Made by a program: the position numbers and the translations under genes. A model generated the notes under the pieces. That model did no database searches. It saw only the letters and a program-made list of their open reading frames with translations, and was not told the origin of the DNA. A stretch of DNA of 13,495 nt from Bryobacteraceae bacterium (GTDB lineage: Bacteria; Acidobacteriota; Terriglobia; Bryobacterales; Bryobacteraceae), in assembly GCA_030044325.1 (NCBI GenBank), contig JASHWA010000002.1, positions 1-13,495 on the forward strand, read 5' to 3'. Of the stretch, positions 1 to 7,863 are shown piece by piece (position 1 is the first letter of the stretch; every line of letters begins with the position of its first letter).

Positions 1-1761
1 AACCGAATTGCGTGGACGATTTCATTGATCCTGATTGCGCCGGCCGCGGTCCCTGTCGCGCTCGCGCAGACGTTTACCGAATACAATGTCCCCACCGCGA
101 TGAGTGAGCCCACGGGAATCGCCGTCGGATCCGATGGCGCGTTGTGGTTCACCGAGCAACTGAGCCAGAAAATCGGCCGCATCACGACCTCCGGCGCGGT
201 CACGGAATACCCGTTGCCGTCCTCGGGAGGGGGCGAGCCGTTCGGTATTACCGCGGGGCCGGACGGAGCGCTGTGGTTCGTCATGGGGGGCGCGATCGGC
301 CGCATCACCACGTCCGGCGTGATCACCGAGTACCCGTTTTCGGGCGCTCCACCCCAGCCCGTCGGCGGGATCACGGCCGGGTCGGACGGCGCGATGTGGT
401 TCGAAGCCGGCAATAGCGGGATCGGAAGGATTACGACGTCAGGGACGATGACGTTCTATAAACTGCCGGTTTCAGGCGGCTCTCCGGCCGCCATTACTTC
501 CGGGCCGGACGGGAACCTGTGGTTCGGCGACGGGAACCACACCCTCCTGTACCGGCTCACGCCCGCCGGCGTGTTCACCTCATTTCCGATGAACCAGGGC
601 CAGGAGTCCACTCCGGGTTTCATGACCGTTGGCCCGGACGGAGCGCTGTGGGCCGTCGCCGGCATTTGGATCGAAAGAATCACGACGGCCGGAGCCGTCA
701 GCACGTCGTTTCAAAACCAGCTCGACGCCCCGGAAAGCCTGATGACCGGGCCGGATGGAAACCTGTGGTGTGTCGCCCCGGCGACCAACACTATCGCGAG
801 CATCACCACCGCCGGTGTTTTCACCAAGTATACGCCTCCGACGTCCAACAGCTATCCCACCGCGATCGTCACGGGTCCGGATGGCGCGCTGTGGTTTACC
901 GAAGAGGCGGACACGACGAATGGCGTCGGCAAAATCGGCCGGCTTGCGATTCCGCTGCCGCCCGCCGGACCGAGCATCCTGAGCGGAGGCATCGTAAACG
1001 CGGCGAGCTACGCGCAAACCAACGGCGCGGGCGACCCCGTCGCCCCCGGAGCGCTGGTCGCCATCTTCACTTCGCAACTTTCCACGCAGGCGGCGAATTT
1101 CAGCACCGCGACGCTGCCTCCCTCGCTCGCCAACGTGAGTGTGACCTTCAACGGGATCACCGCTCCGATGGTCTCCGTCTCACCGGCAGGCCAGTATCCG
1201 TATATCAGCGCGCAGGTGCCATTTGAGGTCCTGCCCGCGGGACAAACCAGCGGTTCGGTTCCCGTGGTGATCAGCGTCAACGGAACCCCCTCGGCCGCCG
1301 TCATGGAGTCCATTGTCGCCAGCCAGCCCGGCATCTTTACGATCCCGGCTACCGGCCAGGGCAATGCCATTCTGACATTTGTTAATCCGGCCACCAACGC
1401 ACCCGCGATCGCCGCGCCTGCCAATTCCGGCATCAGCTATCCGACCGCTCCGATCCCGCGTGGAACCTTCGGCTTTTTCTATGTCACGGGTCTGGGTGCC
1501 ATGACTCCATCCGTTCCCGACGGAAGCGGCACCTGCCCCGCCGCCGATGGCGTTTGCGATGCGAATGCGATGCCGACCGTCCTGGTCGGCGGGATCACAG
1601 CTAATGTACAGTTCGCCGGACAAGCTCCCGGATTTCCGGGAGTGTTCCAGGTGAACATCACCATTCCTCAGAATGCGCCCACGGGGAACGCTGTTCCCCT
1701 TGTGGTCAAGTCGGCGGACGGCTCCGTAACGAGCAACGCGGCGACCATTGCGATTCAGTGA
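1..1761 (+). CDS. Secreted Vgb-like seven-bladed propeller with C-terminal TIGR03437-type domain (5' partial)
   Basis: The frame is open from base 1, and the first codons (IAWTISLILIAPAAVPVA, then LAQ) read as the middle and end of a signal peptide, so the true start lies left of the window. A TTG at 25 would cut into that peptide. Seven repeats of the form GxDGxLWF follow, with Trp codons at 145, 274, 397, 523, 649, 766 and 892. That spacing of 39-43 residues fits a seven-bladed propeller related to virginiamycin B lyase (Vgb)/NHL proteins. From about 985 to the stop the protein matches the TIGR03437 domain (GGIVNAASYA start, VPFEV core, SNAATIAIQ end), which is typical of Solibacter-group secreted proteins. 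The propeller has a single His (538-540), so streptogramin lyase activity is not supported. It is probably an exported binding or structural protein; its ligand is unknown. Confidence 0.9.
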   Translation, partial: NRIAWTISLILIAPAAVPVALAQTFTEYNVPTAMSEPTGIAVGSDGALWFTEQLSQKIGRITTSGAVTEYPLPSSGGGEPFGITAGPDGALWFVMGGAIGRITTSGVITEYPFSGAPPQPVGGITAGSDGAMWFEAGNSGIGRITTSGTMTFYKLPVSGGSPAAITSGPDGNLWFGDGNHTLLYRLTPAGVFTSFPMNQGQESTPGFMTVGPDGALWAVAGIWIERITTAGAVSTSFQNQLDAPESLMTGPDGNLWCVAPATNTIASITTAGVFTKYTPPTSNSYPTAIVTGPDGALWFTEEADTTNGVGKIGRLAIPLPPAGPSILSGGIVNAASYAQTNGAGDPVAPGALVAIFTSQLSTQAANFSTATLPPSLANVSVTFNGITAPMVSVSPAGQYPYISAQVPFEVLPAGQTSGSVPVVISVNGTPSAAVMESIVASQPGIFTIPATGQGNAILTFVNPATNAPAIAAPANSGISYPTAPIPRGTFGFFYVTGLGAMTPSVPDGSGTCPAADGVCDANAMPTVLVGGITANVQFAGQAPGFPGVFQVNITIPQNAPTGNAVPLVVKSADGSVTSNAATIAIQ

Positions 1762-1782
1762 GAACGGACGAAACTACCCCAT

Positions 1783-1950
1783 CCTGCCGCGGGACGTCTG
1801 ATCGGCTCCGAAGACGACCGTCCCGGCGCGGCGCCGGTCGCCGTTATCAGTTCTGTTACAAGCCAGAATCGCTTTGGAGGAGCGCCGAATGCGATTGGAC
1901 AGTCGATTCTGGTCGATAGTGTGCCCTTCACGGTGATCGGCGTGGCGCTG
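1783..1950 (+). pseudogene. Remnant of an ADOP/MacB-type ABC transporter permease (periplasmic domain fragment)
   Basis: Frame 1 after the stop of the upstream gene reads PAAGRLIGSEDDRPG, then APVAVIS, NRFGGAPNAIGQSILVDS and PFTVIGVA. This order is the signature of the MacB_PCD periplasmic domain in acidobacterial orphan permeases: GRxxxxEDD, then PVAVIS, then RFGGxPxxIGxxIxxxxxPFTVIGVAP. Only about 55 residues survive. The N-terminal membrane helix, the rest of the domain and the FtsX helices are absent, and the frame ends at TAA 1999-2001 after unrelated codons. No start codon or ribosome-binding site sits in front. It lies in the same frame as the upstream gene, 21 nt past that gene's TGA. 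I read it as a decayed fragment left by deletion or rearrangement. Family assignment is by motif recognition. Confidence 0.7.
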
Positions 1951-2100
1951 ACCGTGTTCCGCTCCGGCAGGAGTAAGGCAGGGTCCTTCGCGCGATCTTA
2001 AGTTCGGTGGCGTGTCCGCGACCTTCAGGCGTATTTTCGGCCACGCGGACATACTCGCTGCGGCGGAGTCGGGTGAACCGCATTGCGGCGGCGGCTGCGC

Positions 2101-2268
2101 TCATGGACGCTTCAGGAATCTCAAGTAGAACGCCACGAACACCAGGACGATTCCGGCGTTGACCATCAGCCGCTGCCAGAACCGGTCCCTGAAGAACAGG
2201 ACATCCACGCCGACCACGACGGCTACCAGCGCAATCAAGTAGAGCGCGACGGCTGCTTGTCTTCCCAC
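2101..2268 (-). CDS. Small two-helix membrane protein (55 aa)
   Basis: The reading frame starts with GTG at 2268, encodes 55 residues and ends with TGA at 2101-2103. The only support needed for the start is local: an in-frame TAA lies 12 nt upstream (2278-2280), and AAAAAGGA sits 3 nt before the GTG. The protein has a hydrophobic segment at about residues 6-25 (AVALYLIALVAVVVGVDVLF), a short charged turn (RDRFWQR), a second hydrophobic segment at about 34-49 (LMVNAGIVLVFVAFYL) and a basic end (RFLKRP). This predicts an inner-membrane hairpin. It follows the TonB-receptor-like gene on the same strand after 89 nt and may be co-transcribed with it. No function is known to me. Alternative longer frames over the same bases are arginine-rich and do not look like protein. 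Confidence 0.72.
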   Translation of the reverse strand: MGRQAAVALYLIALVAVVVGVDVLFFRDRFWQRLMVNAGIVLVFVAFYLRFLKRP

Positions 2269-2271
2269 GCT

Positions 2272-2279
2272 TCCTTTTT
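2272..2279 (-). promoter_or_regulatory. Ribosome-binding site of the 55-aa membrane protein
   Basis: The minus strand reads AAAAAGGA ending 3 nt before the GTG at 2268. Spacing is short but the motif is clear. Together with the in-frame TAA at 2278-2280 it fixes the GTG as the start. Confidence 0.5.
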
Positions 2280-2292
2280 AGCACGTGCGGTT

Positions 2293-2324
2293 GCGCGGGC
2301 CGCCGGCCTACTGCGAACCCGCGC
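2293..2324. other. GC-rich inverted repeat between the TonB-receptor-like gene and the small membrane protein gene
   Basis: The arms GCGCGGG (2293-2299) and CCCGCGC (2318-2324) are perfect complements, 7 bp, with an 18-nt loop that itself contains GCCGGC. It lies in the 89-nt gap between two same-strand genes. No T-run follows on the minus strand, so it is not a standard intrinsic terminator. It could be an RNA-stabilising or attenuating stem between cistrons, or chance in GC-rich DNA. Confidence 0.3.
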
Positions 2325-2357
2325 GAAGGCAACACGAGCGCTGCGTGACTACGCGTT

Positions 2358-5300
2358 TCAGAAGACCAAGCGCAGCGAAAGCTGTAAGTTGCGCGCCAGG
2401 TTGGTCTTGCTGGTGACCATCCCGAACTGGCTCGACGTGGGAGTGAAATTCGGCGTAGAGAGGTTGGGATGATTCGGAAAATCGTACGCCTCGGCGCGGA
2501 ACTCGAATCTTGCGCGCTCGTTCACGACGAATGTCTTGAACAGCGACAGGTTCCAGTCCTGGAATCCGGGACCGTAAATCGAATCGCGCACTCCGGATAA
2601 TAGATTGAACGTGCCCGTGGTGGGAGCCGAAGCGCTCACCGTAAAATACCGCGGCGAGCTGGAGTTGGTGACCGGACCGGCGAAGGCGCCAGTGTCGATG
2701 GTGACCGGTCCGTTGAGCACCCAGAACTGCCCTTCGCTACCGCAGCCGAAGCTGCCGTATTCTCCGACGCCCGCATAGTCGTTGTTGGCGCCGACGCCGC
2801 AGGGCGTGCCGGTCTGAAATTGCGCCGTACCCGCGATAGACCATCCTCCCAGCAGGTTGCCCTCAAGCTGGTGGTTGTTCTTCAGGAACGGAATGGCGTA
2901 GATGTAGTTGACAATGGCAATATGGCGCTCATCATACTCGGAAGGGCCCCATAGGTTGCTGGTGTTGTAAGTGTCCGGCACGATATCCCGGTAGTTGGAG
3001 CCGCTATCCATGCTCTTCGAGTATGTGTAGGAGAAGCCGAAGCTGGAGCCCGCGGTAAACCGCCGCTCCCACTGGACCTGCAGGCCATTGTACTGGGAAT
3101 TGACCACGCTTTCCTCTTCCTGAATCTCGCCGAAGCCCTTGTAGGGACGGAGAGCGTTGACGTTCACGCCGGGGTTGGCGAGCAAGGCGCCCACGGTGGG
3201 CTGATTGACGTCATACACGGTCCACCCGTGATCGCCATGATGGCCAACGTAAGCCACGGTTAAAACGCTGTGCAGCGGAAGCTGCCGCTGAACGGTGACG
3301 TTGTAGTTCCACGCCGTGGGGTACTTGAGGTGCGGGTTGAGCGTGGTCATGGTGAGTGGCGCGGCAGTCCCGGAGGTGAGCGCCGCGCCGGGATTGTCCA
3401 CGGAAACGTTGTTCACCGTAATAAACGGCTGGAAGGGCGAATTGCCGCCGGGGAAGATGTTGTCGAGAAGAGGCATGCGCGTGACAAACTCGCCGACGCC
3501 GGCGCGGATCACGGTTTTCTCGTTGATTTCGTAGGCAGCCCCGGCGCGCGGTTGCCAATAGTTCGTGGTCTGGATGTAACTTTGCGGCATGCCGGGCGCG
3601 CTCAGCAGGCTGGCGCAGGAGGCGCCATCGCATTGGTTGGAGGTGAACGCGGCGATGCGTCCTCCTGTCGATGGGAAGGAACTGTAGCCGGGGATGACCA
3701 CGCCGTCGTAGGGGTTGCCCGTTCCGAGAATCACATTCCCGGTGCTGGGCGAAACCTGCACGGCTTGCGCGGGGTTATAGAGAGCGCCGTCGAAATAGTC
3801 AGCGTTGCCCCACAGCGGGTGAAATCCGGCAATATTGCTCCAGCGCAAGCCGTACTCCACATGCAGCTTGGGCGTGACCTTCCAGGAATCCTGCGCATAT
3901 GTTTCCACCATCCCGGCGCGCCAGATCGTAAGTGCGCGCGGACCGATTTCGGTATAGCTGTCGGCCAAGCCCAAAGCCATGTTAGCTATGCCAATCCCGG
4001 AAGTGGCGCCCAAGCCCGTGCGCGTGTCGGTGAAGGTGAAGTTACCATTCTGATCGCTGGCGCCGCCCGGAACGGTGTCGACGTTGATTTGATCGCCATC
4101 GTTCTCCCCGGAGTACTCGTAGTTGATGCCGAATTTGAGGGTGTGATTACCCCACACTTTGGTCAGGTTATCGCCGGCGGTCCAGATGGTTCCCGAGGAG
4201 TGCGAAGGATACGGGCCCCCGGCGAGTCCGTAGAAATTCGGCACACTGACGGTCGGGATCTTGTTGGGTATGTCCTTCCCGTTGGGCAGGATGTAGGGGA
4301 ACGTGATGGGGTCCGCCAGATCCTCGCGGTTGAGGCCGGGCGCCGATGTATCGACAGGGATGTAGACGTCGTCAATGCTCAGGCTGATGCGGGCCTCGTT
4401 AATAACGCTCGGGGTGAGGGTGGACGTCAAAGAGACCGTATTGGTTTGGTTGGGACGGTGGAAGTATCGCGGGGTGAGACCCGATCCTTGATCGAAGGGG
4501 AGAAACTCGTAGTAGGACAGATCGCTTCGCCGGGCGGAGAGGCGGTTCTTGTCGTTCAGCATGATGTCGATATTCACATCGCCTTTGCGCTGATCGATGG
4601 GATGCGGCGCCTGCAAGTATAAGTTATTGGTGCCGACCTGAAACCCCGGTGTGGGTGTCGGGTAGGCATTCATGATGGCGATGCCGTTCGGGCTCAGCTG
4701 GCTTGCCGGAATGATGTTACCGGCAAACGGAACGCAGCTGGCGGCGCCCGTCGAAGGGCACGTATTCGGCTCGTATATCACATGGCTTCCGGAGTACCAG
4801 GGATTTGACGACAGCAACTGGCTGAAATTTCCTTGGCGCATCAGCGCCGTGGGTACGGATTCCTCGGTGTAATCTTCGTACACGTAGCGGATCCAGTCTT
4901 CGGCGACGAAAAAGAACAACCGTTCGCGCAGCTTATCGCTGAGACCGGGAAACCAGATGGGACCGCCGAAAGTGCCTCCGAAATTATTGTAGTGAGCCGG
5001 CTGGGCGTAATCGGTCAGAGTGCTGAGATTGCGCGTCCAGGTATTGGCGTTCATGTCGGAGTTGCGGAAATACTCGTACAGGCTGCCGTGAAAATCCTTG
5101 GTGCCGCTCTTGGTGATTACGCGGATCTGTCCGCCGGAGGCGCGGCCGTATTCGGGCGCGTAGTCTGAAGCAAGCACTTGAATCTCTTCCACCGCGTCGA
5201 CATTGGGAACGCCGATGATCTGCCCGTTGGCCCGGGTACGGTTGGCCGGGGCTCCATCGAGAGTGACCAGCGTGTCCTGCTGACGCGTTCCGTTGACGTT

Positions 5301-5846
5301 GAACGGTTCCGTGACGCCTTCGGCGTAATTGAAATCCCCCATGGTAGCGCTGCCGCGCATGCCCGGCAGAAGCTGGGCTTCAAACAGAGGGTCGCGCCCG
5401 TTCAGCTCCTGCATATTGACCACGTTGCCGCTGACCTCGCTCTGCACGGCTGCCGAGTCGGTTTGCAGCACGCTGGCGGTCGCGGTGACCTGTACGACTT
5501 CCGTGACCGCGCCCACCGTCAAGCTCGCATCGAGCGAAAGCGCGGTGTTCGGCGCTAACCGGTTGTGAGCGCTTTCGAAGCGCTTAAATCCGGTCGCCTC
5601 GGCGGTCATCGTGTAAATCCCGGGCGGCAGGTTCGGCGCAATGTAGTAGCCGGAGGCGTCGCTGGTCAAATTTTCGGTTGCGCCGGTTCCTTCGTTGACG
5701 ACCGTTACTTTTGCTTTCGGGACAACACCGCCTGCGGGATCCTTGACGAATCCACCAATTGATCCGGTGTCGGTTTGCGCAAACGCGAAGCTCGCCAACA
5801 GAGCAAGAGCGAGAGAGCAGAATTCTACAGGGCGCACTTGTCGCAT
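2358..5846 (-). CDS. TonB-dependent-receptor-like outer-membrane protein with N-terminal carboxypeptidase-regulatory domain
   Basis: The 1162-residue product starts with a signal peptide (SLALALLASFAFAQ, cleavage near 24). An Ig-like carboxypeptidase-regulatory domain follows at about 28-112 (GSIGGFVKDPAGGVVPKAKV, then GYYIAPNLPPGIY). A plug domain lies at about 115-250 (EVVQVTATA, LNGRDP, NVNGTRQQDTLVTLDG, GGQIRVITKSGT). The remainder is a long beta-barrel ending in LQLSLRLVF, whose terminal Phe fits outer-membrane assembly. This is the Oar-like layout abundant in Acidobacteriota, where such proteins are thought to import or bind polymeric substrates; the substrate here is unknown. Three cysteine pairs (codons 4734-4760, 3615-3632 and 2742-2801) probably form disulphides in loops. 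The ATG at 5846 has AAAGGGA 5 nt upstream. The gene runs in the same direction as the copper/propeller operon but starts 313 nt after its last stop. Confidence 0.93.
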   Translation of the reverse strand: MRQVRPVEFCSLALALLASFAFAQTDTGSIGGFVKDPAGGVVPKAKVTVVNEGTGATENLTSDASGYYIAPNLPPGIYTMTAEATGFKRFESAHNRLAPNTALSLDASLTVGAVTEVVQVTATASVLQTDSAAVQSEVSGNVVNMQELNGRDPLFEAQLLPGMRGSATMGDFNYAEGVTEPFNVNGTRQQDTLVTLDGAPANRTRANGQIIGVPNVDAVEEIQVLASDYAPEYGRASGGQIRVITKSGTKDFHGSLYEYFRNSDMNANTWTRNLSTLTDYAQPAHYNNFGGTFGGPIWFPGLSDKLRERLFFFVAEDWIRYVYEDYTEESVPTALMRQGNFSQLLSSNPWYSGSHVIYEPNTCPSTGAASCVPFAGNIIPASQLSPNGIAIMNAYPTPTPGFQVGTNNLYLQAPHPIDQRKGDVNIDIMLNDKNRLSARRSDLSYYEFLPFDQGSGLTPRYFHRPNQTNTVSLTSTLTPSVINEARISLSIDDVYIPVDTSAPGLNREDLADPITFPYILPNGKDIPNKIPTVSVPNFYGLAGGPYPSHSSGTIWTAGDNLTKVWGNHTLKFGINYEYSGENDGDQINVDTVPGGASDQNGNFTFTDTRTGLGATSGIGIANMALGLADSYTEIGPRALTIWRAGMVETYAQDSWKVTPKLHVEYGLRWSNIAGFHPLWGNADYFDGALYNPAQAVQVSPSTGNVILGTGNPYDGVVIPGYSSFPSTGGRIAAFTSNQCDGASCASLLSAPGMPQSYIQTTNYWQPRAGAAYEINEKTVIRAGVGEFVTRMPLLDNIFPGGNSPFQPFITVNNVSVDNPGAALTSGTAAPLTMTTLNPHLKYPTAWNYNVTVQRQLPLHSVLTVAYVGHHGDHGWTVYDVNQPTVGALLANPGVNVNALRPYKGFGEIQEEESVVNSQYNGLQVQWERRFTAGSSFGFSYTYSKSMDSGSNYRDIVPDTYNTSNLWGPSEYDERHIAIVNYIYAIPFLKNNHQLEGNLLGGWSIAGTAQFQTGTPCGVGANNDYAGVGEYGSFGCGSEGQFWVLNGPVTIDTGAFAGPVTNSSSPRYFTVSASAPTTGTFNLLSGVRDSIYGPGFQDWNLSLFKTFVVNERARFEFRAEAYDFPNHPNLSTPNFTPTSSQFGMVTSKTNLARNLQLSLRLVF

Positions 5847-6159
5847 GAAAATCCCTTTCCGCTGAACATCAGCAACAGTTTTTGTTCACCCAGAAACCCG
5901 TCGTTCGAGCCATCGAGCAGCGCCCGACGGGACCGCTTGTGGGGACATCATGCCACGCCTGGACGAAATCGAGAAGAACTTTCGGTTTAATTCCCGTGAA
6001 TTTTGCGAGGGGATGTCGCGCGGCGCTGGAGCGTTACGGGGGGAATTCGGGGCGTCCATAGCATTTCCTATTTACGCGGAGTTCTCCAGGGAGAATCGGG
6101 CATGCGCGATTGAAGGGGACAGTCCGCTGGCGGTGCGGGCGGTTGCGAGTTTGCCGGCG
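5847..6159. other. Gene-free spacer between propeller C and the TonB-receptor-like gene
   Basis: These 313 bases hold no convincing gene on either strand. They should contain the promoter of the TonB-receptor-like gene, but I see no clear -35/-10 or -24/-12 pair. Two inverted repeats are visible. TTCTCC/GGAGAA (6082-6095) lies 65 nt past the stop of propeller C and has no T-run. CCCGTCG/CGACGGG (5897-5903 and 5925-5931) lies about 50 nt before the TonB-receptor-like ATG, in its likely leader or operator zone. Confidence 0.5.
5852..5858 (-). promoter_or_regulatory. Ribosome-binding site of the TonB-receptor-like gene
   Basis: AAAGGGA on the minus strand ends 5 nt before the ATG at 5846 and supports this start, which also gives a complete signal peptide. 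Confidence 0.6.
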
Positions 6160-7854
6160 CTATGGCTGCGGCGGCTCGCGAATGGTGAGAAGCCGATCCG
6201 CGGCGACATTGGTGAGCCGCTGCTTCACGCCGGAAGGCCAGGCGATCTCCATCACGGGAATCACGGTCTGGGTTCCGAGTCCGAAATGCACGATGCGGTC
6301 GCTCGACGAAGCATATCCGACGGCAGTCGTGGCGCGGTTCCACTGGCTGCCCAGCGGGCCGCTCAGGCGCACCAGGGCGCCGATTCCATCGCGATTGCTG
6401 CGGGTCCCCTCCAGGCGCAGCTCGATCCAATGCCCCGCGGCGGGCGATGTGTTGATCAGGACCAGCGGCTGCTCATTCAGGCGCGTCACCACGGCGTCGA
6501 TTTTACCGTCGCGATTGAAATCTCCGAAGGCGGCGCCGCGATGGAAGGCCGGCGAACCGACCTCCTGGCCAGTGAAAGTTCCGTCGCCGTGATTGGGGAA
6601 AACGATGTTGGGGTAGCGGGGCTTATGGCCGGGCTTCAGGTCTGCGTTATCCAGGACGTGGCCGCCGGCTACGAAAATATCTTTGTATCCGTCGTTGTCG
6701 AAATCGTAAAACCCGGTGGACCAGCCGGAGTACGGCTTGCTGGCGACGTCCATGTGGCTGGACGATGTGGCGTCCGCGAAGCGATCGTGCCCCAGGTTGC
6801 GATAGAGCGCGAACAGCTCGAACGGCAGCGCCGTAATGACCAGATCCTCGCGCCCGTCGTTATCATAATCGCGGAAATCGACGCCCATGGCGGAAACCAC
6901 GGCGCCGTCGGCGTTGAACGCAACTCCGGCGGGGAATGCGATGTCATGGAATTTGCCGGCGCCGTCATTCTGAAACAGGAAGTTCTGAATGCGATCGTTG
7001 GTGACGAAGGCGTCCAGGCGTCCATCGCCATCGGTATCGCCGAACGCGACGCTCATCCCCTTGCCGGGATAGGACGCGATTCCCGACTCCTGGGAGACGT
7101 CGCGAAAACGCCCGTGTCCCTCGTTGTGGTAGAGAAGGTTGGTGGTGTCGTTGAAAAATCGCGGGTGGCAGTACTGCCGGATGCCGTCACCCACCTCGCG
7201 GCACGCCGCATCCATGCCTGGGTTCCATTTGACGTAGCGCACCACGAAAAGATCGAGCAGGCCGTCGTTGTCGTAATCGAACCATCCCGCCGCGACCGAA
7301 AATCCCAATTCGCCGCCGAGGCCGGCGGCCGAGGTAACATCCTCAAACGTGCCGTCGCCGCGATTGCGATACAGCTTATTCGATTTCAGGCCGGCCACGA
7401 ACAGATCGGGATAACCGTCATTGTCGAAATCGCCGACGGCGGCGCCGATCGAATACGCGTCGCCTCCGACGCCCGCGCGGGCGGTCACGTCGGTGAAGGT
7501 GCCGTCGTGATTATTGCGGAACAACCGATTGGAGTAGGAAGCATCGGGTTTGCGCAGGTTCGGAAATGTCCCGCCGTTGGCGACGAAGATGTCGGGCCAG
7601 CCGTCGTTGTCGAAATCGAAGACCGCGACGCCGCCCAGCATCGTTTCGGGAAGGTGCTTTTCGCCCGTGGCTCCGTTGCGCAGCGTCATATCGAGCGTCG
7701 ATTCGCGGAAAGTGATGGGGCTCATGGGGTGCAAATTGCGGCGCGGCGCGGCGGCGGCTGAGTATTTGCGATAAAGGACGATGCCCCGATCGACGGCGCC
7801 GGCGGCGAACACCAGCACGACCAGGCTCCACAGCGCGAATCGGGCGCGAGGCAC
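6160..7854 (-). CDS. Exported FG-GAP/ASPIC-UnbV propeller protein C (CRTAC1-like)
   Basis: 564 residues. A hydrophobic segment (ALWSLVVLVFAAGAV, about 7-21) acts as signal or membrane anchor. Seven FG-GAP calcium-loop motifs of the DxDxDGxxD type start at residues 80, 142, 193, 273, 329, 384 and 445, predicting a seven-bladed propeller. The last (DFNRDGKID) has Asn at the third position. The ASPIC/UnbV domain follows at about 475-541 (HWIELRLEGTRSNRDGIGA, then FGLG and IAWPSG). Such proteins are secreted or periplasmic; human CRTAC1 is the namesake, and no enzymatic activity is established. The only two cysteines, 218 and 229, lie between blades 3 and 4. The start is GTG at 7854: the stop of the preceding copper-chaperone gene (TAG, 7864-7866) is in the same frame and blocks any earlier start, and GAGGT lies 11 nt upstream. 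It is last in the operon, 9 nt after the chaperone gene. Confidence 0.92.
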   Translation of the reverse strand: MPRARFALWSLVVLVFAAGAVDRGIVLYRKYSAAAAPRRNLHPMSPITFRESTLDMTLRNGATGEKHLPETMLGGVAVFDFDNDGWPDIFVANGGTFPNLRKPDASYSNRLFRNNHDGTFTDVTARAGVGGDAYSIGAAVGDFDNDGYPDLFVAGLKSNKLYRNRGDGTFEDVTSAAGLGGELGFSVAAGWFDYDNDGLLDLFVVRYVKWNPGMDAACREVGDGIRQYCHPRFFNDTTNLLYHNEGHGRFRDVSQESGIASYPGKGMSVAFGDTDGDGRLDAFVTNDRIQNFLFQNDGAGKFHDIAFPAGVAFNADGAVVSAMGVDFRDYDNDGREDLVITALPFELFALYRNLGHDRFADATSSSHMDVASKPYSGWSTGFYDFDNDGYKDIFVAGGHVLDNADLKPGHKPRYPNIVFPNHGDGTFTGQEVGSPAFHRGAAFGDFNRDGKIDAVVTRLNEQPLVLINTSPAAGHWIELRLEGTRSNRDGIGALVRLSGPLGSQWNRATTAVGYASSSDRIVHFGLGTQTVIPVMEIAWPSGVKQRLTNVAADRLLTIREPPQP

Positions 7855-7863
7855 TGGGCTGAG

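Noticed and set aside
1..960. Antibiotic-resistance streptogramin lyase
   Set aside because: Only fold-level similarity; the propeller has a single His and no visible Vgb-like catalytic pair, and the protein is exported and fused to TIGR03437.
2013..2051. 8-bp inverted repeat TGTCCGCG/CGCGGACA as a terminator of the minus-strand genes
   Set aside because: The loop is 23 nt and no T-run follows, so an intrinsic terminator is not supported.
1928..2335. 135-codon minus-strand frame covering the small membrane protein in another frame
   Set aside because: Arginine-rich without hydrophobic or domain structure; the other frame at 2101-2268 gives a clean membrane hairpin with its own ribosome-binding site.
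2083..2472. 129-codon plus-strand frame
   Set aside because: Antisense to the small membrane protein and to the receptor-like C-terminus; no recognisable features.
3270..4622. 450-codon plus-strand open frame opposite the TonB-receptor-like gene
   Set aside because: Antisense shadow of a well-supported gene in GC-rich DNA; no domain and no signal peptide.
5950..7761. 603-codon plus-strand open frame opposite propeller C
   Set aside because: It is antisense to a gene with clear FG-GAP/ASPIC domains. Its Val/Ile/Glu-rich repeats (VVVEI-like) are the reverse reading of the repeated Asp-Asn-Asp-Gly codons.
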